From Zoogloea sp. LCSB751 (GTDB lineage Bacteria > Pseudomonadota > Gammaproteobacteria > Burkholderiales > Rhodocyclaceae), in contig NZ_MWUM01000022.1 in NCBI RefSeq assembly GCF_002028455.1, positions 1-64,000 of the forward strand: a stretch of DNA of 64,000 nucleotides, written 5' to 3'. The number at the start of each line of letters is the position of its first letter. Within the stretch, counting starts at the first letter, position 1. Positions 58,133 to 64,000 of the stretch are shown piece after piece. Both the position numbers and the translations under genes were made by a program. A model generated the notes under the pieces. The model made no database searches, had not been told where the DNA came from, and was given only the letters and a program-made list of their open reading frames with translations.

Positions 58133-59827
58133 ATGAACACGACGACAGTGGATGCCGTGACGAGCGGCATCGGGAGCGGCGGCGCCAGCGCAACGCTCCA
58201 CCGCAAGATCGGCTGGGCCGGGGCCTTCTGGGTGGCCAGCGGCGTCCCGGCCCTGGTGCTGTTTTCCATCGGCTCCATTGCCGCCACGGTGGGCAAGCCC
58301 TCCTGGGCGGTGTGGATCATTTCCATCGCCTTCGGCTTCCTGCAGTCCTTCTCCTACGCCGAGATCGCCGGCTTGTTCCCGCACAAGTCCGGCGGCGCCT
58401 CGGTGTACGGGGCGGTGGCCTGGGTGCGCTACAGCAAGCTGCTGGCGCCGCTCTCCGTGTGGTGCAACTGGCTGGCCTGGTCGCCGGTGCTGGCCATCGG
58501 CTCCGGGCTGGCGGCGGGCTACATCCTGTCGATCCTGTTCGCACCGGATGCGGCCATCAACACCTGGCAGATCACCCTGCTCGACCTGGGCTTCATCAAG
58601 GGCGGTCTGTCCCTGCGCATCAACGCCACCTTCGTGCTCGGCGCGGCGGTGCTGCTGGCGGCCTTCGCGATCCAGCACCGCGGCATCCTTCAGGCGGCGC
58701 GCATGCAGATGGTGCTCGGCATTGCCGCGCTGGCCCCGCTGATGCTGATCGGCCTGTGGCCGCTGCTCTCCGGCGACATGCCGGCCGCCAACCTGACCCC
58801 GCTGTTCCCGCTGGCCAAGGACGCCAGCGGCGCGGTGATCGACGGCGCCTGGGACATGGGCGGCCTGACCCTGATGGCCGGCGGCCTGTTCATGGCGGCC
58901 TGGTCCACCTACGGCTTCGAAACGGCGGTGTGCTACACCCGCGAATTCCGTGACCCGCGCACCGACACCTTCAAGGCCATCCTGTACTCCGGCCTGCTGT
59001 GCATCTTCGTGTTCACCGTGGTGCCGCTGGCCTTCCAGGGCAACATCGGCCTCGGCCAGCTGGTCACGCCGGAGGTGAAGGACGCCGCCGGCAACGTGGT
59101 CACCCCGGCGGTGTACGACGGCATCCTGTCGCCGGACATCTACAGCGGCATGGGCGTCGCCCACGCCATGGCCCACATGCTGGGCGGCGGCGCGCTGGTC
59201 GAGCACGTGCTGATGGCGATGCTGGTGCTGGCCCTGGTGCTGTCCATCATGACCTCGATGGCCGGCTCCTCGCGCACCCTCTACCAGGCCTCCGCCGACG
59301 GCTGGCTGCCCAAGTACCTGTCCCACGTGAATGCCAACGGCGCGCCGATCCCGGCGATGTGGACCGACCTCGGCTTCAACCTGATCCTGCTGTTGATGTC
59401 CGACTACGTCTTCGTGCTGGCCATCTCCAACGTCTGCTACATCCTCTTCAACTTCCTCAACCTCAACGCCGCCTGGATCCACCGCATCGACCGCCCGAGC
59501 TGGCCGCGCCCGTTCAAGGCCCCGCTGTGGCTGATCGCCATCGGCACCGTGCTGGCCTTCGCCAACCTGTGGCTGATGGGCATGGGCGCCGACATCTGGG
59601 GCGCCGGCACGCTGGCTTCCGGCCTGCTCGTCGCCGCGCTGATCGTGCCGGTCTTCCTGTACCGCCACTACGTCACCGACAAGGGCCAGTTCCCCGCCGC
59701 GATGCAGGAAGACATGCACTTGGGCAGCGAGGAAGGCGTCGGCACCCGCGCCGGCATCCTGCCCTACCTGACCCTCGCCGGCGGCGCCGCGGTGGTGGCC
59801 ATCGCCCACGCCTGTGCGGTGATCTGA
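58133..59827 (+). CDS. APC-family amino acid/amine permease
   Basis: A 564-residue inner-membrane transporter with about twelve to thirteen helices. The APC fold starts with HRKIGWAGAFWVASGVPALVLFSIGSIAATVG (in pieces) and continues with SYAEIAGLFPHKSGGASVYGAVAWVRY, the consensus amphipathic region of the superfamily, and STYGFETAVCYTREFRDPRTDTFKA. AGGAG seven bases before the ATG. It heads an operon for a putative N-dealkylating oxygenase, so its substrate is probably a methylated amine or amino acid. Divergent from the porin gene. Confidence 0.88.
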   Translation: MNTTTVDAVTSGIGSGGASATLHRKIGWAGAFWVASGVPALVLFSIGSIAATVGKPSWAVWIISIAFGFLQSFSYAEIAGLFPHKSGGASVYGAVAWVRYSKLLAPLSVWCNWLAWSPVLAIGSGLAAGYILSILFAPDAAINTWQITLLDLGFIKGGLSLRINATFVLGAAVLLAAFAIQHRGILQAARMQMVLGIAALAPLMLIGLWPLLSGDMPAANLTPLFPLAKDASGAVIDGAWDMGGLTLMAGGLFMAAWSTYGFETAVCYTREFRDPRTDTFKAILYSGLLCIFVFTVVPLAFQGNIGLGQLVTPEVKDAAGNVVTPAVYDGILSPDIYSGMGVAHAMAHMLGGGALVEHVLMAMLVLALVLSIMTSMAGSSRTLYQASADGWLPKYLSHVNANGAPIPAMWTDLGFNLILLLMSDYVFVLAISNVCYILFNFLNLNAAWIHRIDRPSWPRPFKAPLWLIAIGTVLAFANLWLMGMGADIWGAGTLASGLLVAALIVPVFLYRHYVTDKGQFPAAMQEDMHLGSEEGVGTRAGILPYLTLAGGAAVVAIAHACAVI

Positions 59828-59838
59828 GGAGAACGACC

Positions 59839-60420
59839 ATGCTGCATTCCGACATCAAGAGCCGCCCCACCTACACCCAGCTGGAGCCGGACCTGTCCGG
59901 CAGCCAGCACCTGCTGATCATCGAAGGCGACACCGTACTGCCCGGCCGCCTCGACTCCCTGGCCGGCACCTTCGCCCCGGTGGAAGAGAACCTGCACACC
60001 TGGCTGGTCGGCACCCAGGCCGGCGGCCTGGGCCTCGGCAAGGTGTGGCGCCTGCCCGAGGTAGCCGACGTGGTCGACGCCTTCGCCTGCGCCACCCGCG
60101 GCTACGGCATCGGCGACCGCCTCTACGTACAGGGCACCGAGCCCTTCCTGTGGTCGGTAGCCAAGGCCGCGGCGATCATCGGCTTCAGCGCCGAGCAGAT
60201 CCACCTGCACCACGCCGGCAGCCTGCGCCGCCGGGTGTGGTGTACCCACTGCCACACGGTCACCGAGAACGTCACCACCAGCATCGCCAGCTGTTCCGGC
60301 TGCCACCGCCACCTGCTGGTGCGCGACCACTTCTCCCGCCGCCTGGGCGCCTTCATGGGCGTGATGGTGGATGCGGAAGCCCCGGGCGAAGTGCCGGCCG
60401 TCGAGGAGAGCTTCGCATGA
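59839..60420 (+). CDS. DmmA-family protein (dimethylamine monooxygenase subunit-like)
   Basis: A 193-residue cytosolic protein with an N-terminal ferredoxin-reductase-like nucleotide region (LYVQGTEPFLWSVAKAAAIIGF). A C-terminal Cys4 site has WCTHCHT (Cys135, 138) and SCSGCHRH (Cys152, 155), followed by LLVRDHFSRRLGAFMGVMVDAE. This tail is the hallmark of the DmmA family found with dimethylamine monooxygenase. Both pairs read CXXCH, but there is no signal peptide, so a Zn or Fe site is more likely than c-type haem. GAGGAG precedes the ATG, and the stop overlaps the next gene by ATGA. Confidence 0.75.
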   Translation: MLHSDIKSRPTYTQLEPDLSGSQHLLIIEGDTVLPGRLDSLAGTFAPVEENLHTWLVGTQAGGLGLGKVWRLPEVADVVDAFACATRGYGIGDRLYVQGTEPFLWSVAKAAAIIGFSAEQIHLHHAGSLRRRVWCTHCHTVTENVTTSIASCSGCHRHLLVRDHFSRRLGAFMGVMVDAEAPGEVPAVEESFA

Positions 60421-61367
60421 TCGGCGAAACCCTCACGCTCAAGGTGGCTGCCGCCAGCGCCATCTCGCCGAGCCTTCGCCACCTGCGCCTGGTGGCGGCG
60501 GACGGCGGCAAGCTGCCCCCGGCGGCGGCCGGCGCCCACCTCCAGCTCGTGCTGAACGGCGCCGCGCGCACCCACCGCAACGCCTATTCGCTGATCAGCC
60601 GCCCCGGCGCCCGCGACGCCTACGAGATCATCGTGCGGCGCGTGCCCAGCTCCCGCGGCGGCTCGGCCTTCATCCACGAGCAGCTCAAGGTCGGCGACGT
60701 GCTGGAGGCCGGCTGGCCCGGCAACCTGTTCGCGCCGGTGCGCACCGCCCGCCGCCACCTGATGATCGCCGGCGGCATCGGCATCACGCCCTTCCTGTCC
60801 TACTTGGCCGACTTCGCCTTCGGCGGCGCCGACTACGCGCTGCACCTGTGCTGTCGCGAGGACGAGCAACACGTCTTCGACCCGTGGCTGGCCGGCAAGA
60901 GCGGCGTCAACGTGCACTGGGACGCCGACGGCCGCCGCCTCGACATCCCCGCCCTGCTCGCCGCCCAGCCGGTCGGCACCCACCTTTACGTGTGCGGCCC
61001 GGCCGCCATGAACGACGAGGTGCTGGAACTCGCCGCGGCCGCCGGCTGGCCCGCCAGCCACGTGCATTGCGAGCACTTCGGCAGCGCCCTGTCCGGCGGC
61101 GAGGCCTTCCACGCCTTCCTCGCCAAGTCCGGCATCGAGGTCAGCGTCGGCGAAGACGAGAGCCTGCTCGAAGCCATCGAGCGGATCGGCGTCAAAGCCC
61201 CCTGCCTGTGCCGCGGCGGCGCCTGCGGCGTGTGCGTGACGCCGCTGCTGGACGGCGAAGCCGAACACCGCGACCACTACCTGTCCGCCGCCGAGCGGGA
61301 AGCCGGCCGCCTGATCCTGCCCTGCGTGTCGCGGGCACGGAGCGGGCGCCTGGTGCTGGACCTGTGA
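60417..61367 (+). CDS. Phthalate-dioxygenase-reductase-type flavin/[2Fe-2S] oxidoreductase (DmmB/VanB-like)
   Basis: A 316-residue electron-transfer protein. The flavin domain (~1-105) has RNAYSLISRPG; the NAD(P) domain (~108-225) has LMIAGGIGITPFLSYLADF and the YVCGPAAMNDEVL block. A C-terminal plant-type [2Fe-2S] domain has CxxxxCxxC in CRGGACGVC plus the last Cys of LPCVSRA. It passes electrons from NAD(P)H to an oxygenase, here the DUF3445 protein encoded next. Translationally coupled to the DmmA-family gene. Confidence 0.88.
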   Translation: MIGETLTLKVAAASAISPSLRHLRLVAADGGKLPPAAAGAHLQLVLNGAARTHRNAYSLISRPGARDAYEIIVRRVPSSRGGSAFIHEQLKVGDVLEAGWPGNLFAPVRTARRHLMIAGGIGITPFLSYLADFAFGGADYALHLCCREDEQHVFDPWLAGKSGVNVHWDADGRRLDIPALLAAQPVGTHLYVCGPAAMNDEVLELAAAAGWPASHVHCEHFGSALSGGEAFHAFLAKSGIEVSVGEDESLLEAIERIGVKAPCLCRGGACGVCVTPLLDGEAEHRDHYLSAAEREAGRLILPCVSRARSGRLVLDL

Positions 61368-61399
61368 ATTCGCCCCTGAGCGCCCCCGAGGAGATCGAC

Positions 61400-62476
61400 A
61401 TGAGCATCGCTTTCAAACCCGAAGAAACCTTCCGCGGCGACTACAGCTACCGCAACAGCGACGCGGCCGTGCTGCGCTTCCCCTTCCCCTTCCCGGAAGA
61501 CCGCTACATGTACAGCGTCAACATCGAGCCGCACGTGCGCAGCGGCCCGAGCGACGTCTTCCTGCGCCCCTTCGACGTGGATGAGCACTACATCGCCGAA
61601 TGCCGCGACAAGGCCATCACGCTGGAACGCGACCCCGGCCGCTGCCAGGTGCTGCCGCACATGATGATGGCCCAGTGGGACACCCTCGAGCTGCTGATGG
61701 AGAACCTGTCCGCCGACTACCCGGAGCAGTTCTCGCTGATCAAGGAGGGCGACGACTTCGGCAGCCGGTGGACCTGGATCAACCGCCCGCTGGGCATCGA
61801 ACAGAGCTTCATCTTCGGCAACCCCGAGACCCTGCCCTGCGAACCCTTCGAGTACATCACCCGCCAGGCCCAGGGCGACTTCGCGATCTGCGACCAGCGC
61901 GACGACAACCTCTTCATGGACGCCGGCATGGTCACCTCCCAGGCCGACTGGTCGCTGGAGTTCGACGTCGGCATGAGCTTCATGGAATGGCACGGCCCAG
62001 TGCCGCTGGCCCACCAGACCGGCGTCTTCGAGCGCGCCCTGAAATACCTGCTGATGCTGCGCCTCGGCCAGCCGGTGCGCCGCCTCAACTGGACCATGAG
62101 CATCAACCCGCGCCTCGACACCTCGCCGGAGAGCTACCCCGAGTGGGGCCCGGACCGGGCCAGCGTCACCCCCGCAAACGCCGGGCAGAAGGTGCACCTG
62201 CGCGTCGAACTGCAGACCCTGTGGCGCCTGCCGCGCAGCAACGCAATCCTGTTCCCGATCCGCTGTTACCTGGCCTCCCTCGAAGACCTGGCCCGCGTAC
62301 CCAAGTGGGGCGCCCGCCTGCACCGGGTGCTGTCCTCGCTGCCGCCCCAGCTCGTCGAATACAAGGGCCTCACCCGCTACCTGCCGGCCGCCCTCGAATG
62401 GCTGGCCCAGCACGACGACGGCCGCGAACTACCCGTCGGCACCGAACCCGGCATCACCACCCTCGGCCCCCGCTGA
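61400..62476 (+). CDS. DUF3445 haem-dependent oxidative N-demethylase-like subunit
   Basis: A 358-residue cytosolic protein of the DUF3445/HODM family. Members bind haem b and remove methyl groups from amines such as dimethylamine with O2. Family parts: LRFPFPFPEDRYMYSVNIEP, the DWSLEFDVGMSFMEWHGPVPLAHQTGVFERALKYLLML centre (in pieces), LNWTMSINPRLDTSPESYPEWG, RVELQTLWRLPRSNAILFPIRCYLA. AGGAG six bases before the ATG. With the DmmA-family protein and the reductase just upstream it makes a complete oxygenase set. The exact substrate is unknown. Confidence 0.82.
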   Translation: MSIAFKPEETFRGDYSYRNSDAAVLRFPFPFPEDRYMYSVNIEPHVRSGPSDVFLRPFDVDEHYIAECRDKAITLERDPGRCQVLPHMMMAQWDTLELLMENLSADYPEQFSLIKEGDDFGSRWTWINRPLGIEQSFIFGNPETLPCEPFEYITRQAQGDFAICDQRDDNLFMDAGMVTSQADWSLEFDVGMSFMEWHGPVPLAHQTGVFERALKYLLMLRLGQPVRRLNWTMSINPRLDTSPESYPEWGPDRASVTPANAGQKVHLRVELQTLWRLPRSNAILFPIRCYLASLEDLARVPKWGARLHRVLSSLPPQLVEYKGLTRYLPAALEWLAQHDDGRELPVGTEPGITTLGPR

Positions 62477-62534
62477 GACCCATCCGATCCATCCGCATTC
62501 CACGACACCCCGAAACCACAAAAAGGAAACAGCC

Positions 62535-63917
62535 ATGAACGCCATCACCCAAATGACCCCCACCGGCATCGGTTCCGAATGGAGCCCCCAGTGGCTGCTC
62601 ACCGCCGAGCAGAAGGCCCTGCAGGCCGACCTGATCGCCCTGTGCGAAACCACGCTGCGCCCCAACGCCATCGAGAGCGACAAGAAGTACATCTACCCGC
62701 GCAAGAACTTCGAGGCCCTGGCCGCCATGGGCCTGATGAGCCTGACCATCCCGAAGGAGCTCGGCGGCCGCGGTGAGAGCCATCTGTGCGCCGCGATGGT
62801 GGTCGAGACCATCGCCCGCTACGGCTGCCCCTCCACCGCCATGTGCTACACCATGCACCTGGGCGCCTGCGCCGCCGCGCTGCTGCGCCACCACGACAAC
62901 GAGCGCCTGAAGGACATCCTGCGCCGGGTGGACAAGGACGTGCTGATCGGCACCCTGTCCTACTCCGACCCGGAAACCGGCTCCCACTTCTGGTACCCGA
63001 TGTCGTCCCGCGCCGAGCGCACCGACAATGGCTGGAAGGTCTTCAAGAAGGCTTCGTGGACCACCTCTGGCGGCTTTGCCGACTGGTACATCATCCAGAC
63101 CACCTCGCCGGACTTCGGCGGCGACTACTCCAACCTGTCCTGCTTCCTGGTCACCAAGGACCAGATCCACGCCGACCCGGCCAACTGGGACGGCCTCGGC
63201 ATGCGCGGCAACCAGTCCGGCCCGATCTCGGTGGACGGCGTCGAGATCGCCCCGGACGCGCTGGTCGGCCCGATCGGCGACGGCGCCAAGTCCAACGACG
63301 AAGTGGTCGACCCCTTCTTCCTGGTGTGCTCCTCGGCCTGCTGGAACGGCATCTGCCTCGCCGCGATGGACATCACCAAGAACCACACCACCCGCAAGGT
63401 GCATAACGACGTGGGCATGCGCGTGGCCGACTACCCGACCATCCAGGACTACGTCGGCGAATGCCTGATCGACACCAACGCCAGCCGCAGCTACGTGTAC
63501 CTGGCCGCCAAGGCGCTGGACGAGCAGACCAACAACTGCGACTGGTCCGCCCACGCCACCATCGACCACCTGCCGCGCACCGAGCTCCTCAACTGGCTGT
63601 GGCAGGTCAAGTTCTTCGCCTCCAAGAACGTCACCTTCGTGGTGGACAAGATGCTCCACGCCTGCGGCGGCACCGGCTACAAGCCGGCCCTCGGCATCGA
63701 GCGCCTGCTGCGCGACGGCAAGGCCGGCTGGGTGATGGGCCCCACCAACGAAGTGCTGCGCCAGTTCGTCGGCAAGGCCGCGCTGCTCGGCTTCGAGGTG
63801 CTGGACTACTGGAACCAGTCGGTGAACCAGCGCGTCCTCAACAACGAGCTCAAGAAGATGAGCAAGGAAGAGAAAGCCGCCTTCGCCAGCAAGCTCCTCG
63901 CCGAGGCGCAAGCTTAA
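62535..63917 (+). CDS. Acyl-CoA dehydrogenase-family flavoprotein lacking the canonical catalytic Glu
   Basis: A 460-residue flavoprotein with the acyl-CoA dehydrogenase fold: an all-alpha N-terminus (LAAMGLMSLTIPKELGGRG), a beta domain (LSYSDPETGSHFW, VFKKASWTTSGGFADWYIIQT) and a C-terminal helix bundle (CGGTGYKPALGIERLLRDGKAG). In the stretch that usually reads YEGTxE, with the catalytic Glu, this protein reads VMGPTNE, so Gly stands at the Glu position. It may use another base, or act as a flavin monooxygenase or nitroalkane-oxidase-like enzyme. AAAAGGAAACAGCC precedes the ATG. Part of the N-demethylase operon. Confidence 0.84.
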   Translation: MNAITQMTPTGIGSEWSPQWLLTAEQKALQADLIALCETTLRPNAIESDKKYIYPRKNFEALAAMGLMSLTIPKELGGRGESHLCAAMVVETIARYGCPSTAMCYTMHLGACAAALLRHHDNERLKDILRRVDKDVLIGTLSYSDPETGSHFWYPMSSRAERTDNGWKVFKKASWTTSGGFADWYIIQTTSPDFGGDYSNLSCFLVTKDQIHADPANWDGLGMRGNQSGPISVDGVEIAPDALVGPIGDGAKSNDEVVDPFFLVCSSACWNGICLAAMDITKNHTTRKVHNDVGMRVADYPTIQDYVGECLIDTNASRSYVYLAAKALDEQTNNCDWSAHATIDHLPRTELLNWLWQVKFFASKNVTFVVDKMLHACGGTGYKPALGIERLLRDGKAGWVMGPTNEVLRQFVGKAALLGFEVLDYWNQSVNQRVLNNELKKMSKEEKAAFASKLLAEAQA

Positions 63918-63937
63918 GTCCAGGGAGCCACGCCGCC

Positions 63938-64000
63938 ATGCACGCCACCACCAGCCAGCCCATCGCCGCCCACCGGGCGCCCTTCGACGGGCGTTTGTTC
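63938..64000 (+). CDS. Start of an unidentified gene (truncated by the window end)
   Basis: An ATG at 63938, ten bases after GGGAG and 20 bases after the acyl-CoA-dehydrogenase-like gene, opens a frame that runs to the window edge (first residues MHATTSQPIAAHRAPFDGRLF). It is evidently the next gene of the same operon. Too little is present to name a family. Confidence 0.55.
   Translation, partial: MHATTSQPIAAHRAPFDGRLF

Noticed and set aside
59839..60420. Reading the 193-residue DmmA-family protein as a diheme cytochrome c because of two CXXCH motifs
   Set aside because: No signal peptide, and the surrounding sequence matches a cytosolic Cys4 site of the DmmA family.

Overview
The window is about 64 kb of high-GC DNA, roughly 65-70% by eye over most of its length. 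Gene content points to a free-living betaproteobacterium, most likely of the Rhodocyclales (Azospira/Thauera/Azoarcus-like). It holds many c-type cytochromes, dense c-di-GMP and two-component signalling, a chemoreceptor, folB, sbcCD and an N-methylamine-type oxygenase cluster. The placement is an inference from gene content; no rRNA, tRNA, CRISPR array, transposase or origin was seen.

Layout. 1-6.4 kb: end of an unidentified gene, folB, an SRPBCC protein, a PAS-GGDEF diguanylate cyclase, a vanadium-haloperoxidase-like lipoprotein, a MarC-type membrane protein and a metallophosphoesterase. 6.4-12.8 kb (all minus strand): a TtrS/TtrR-like two-component system followed by a pentaheme cytochrome, a c4-like diheme cytochrome and a TsdA-like diheme cytochrome. 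This reads as a thiosulfate/tetrathionate redox module with its own sensor. 12.9-18.3 kb: an unknown acidic protein diverging from a PepSY / cytochrome b561 / OmpR-type regulator / histidine kinase operon. Both promoters carry matching tandem CTTCAG boxes. A small secreted protein and an M20 amidohydrolase follow. 18.4-32 kb: a GGDEF-FIST operon, sbcDC, an MHYT-PAS hybrid kinase with its HD-GYP response regulator, a nitronate-monooxygenase-like protein and a second HD-GYP protein. 32-38.2 kb: quinone oxidoreductase/LysR divergent pair, an HD phosphohydrolase, and a TetR regulator with a clear operator leading into a rifampin-phosphotransferase-like dikinase.

38.2-51.7 kb is a block of visibly lower GC, entirely on the minus strand. 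In transcription order it encodes a TonB receptor with an STN signalling domain, an NtaA/DmoA-family flavin monooxygenase, a rhodanese, a DUF4198 protein, a four-gene Pot-like ABC importer, a MATE exporter, an FMN reductase and FecI/FecR. It looks like a complete self-regulated 'sense, import, oxidise' unit for an unknown ligand, probably acquired by transfer.

51.8-57 kb: DUF3617 protein, chemoreceptor, acyl-CoA thioesterase and a receiver-kinase hybrid. 57-64 kb: a TorF-family porin diverges from an operon of an APC permease, a DmmA-family protein, a flavin/[2Fe-2S] reductase, a DUF3445 haem-type N-demethylase subunit, an acyl-CoA-dehydrogenase-like protein lacking the usual catalytic Glu, and the start of another gene cut by the window edge. 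This is probably uptake and oxidative N-dealkylation of a methylated amine or amino acid.
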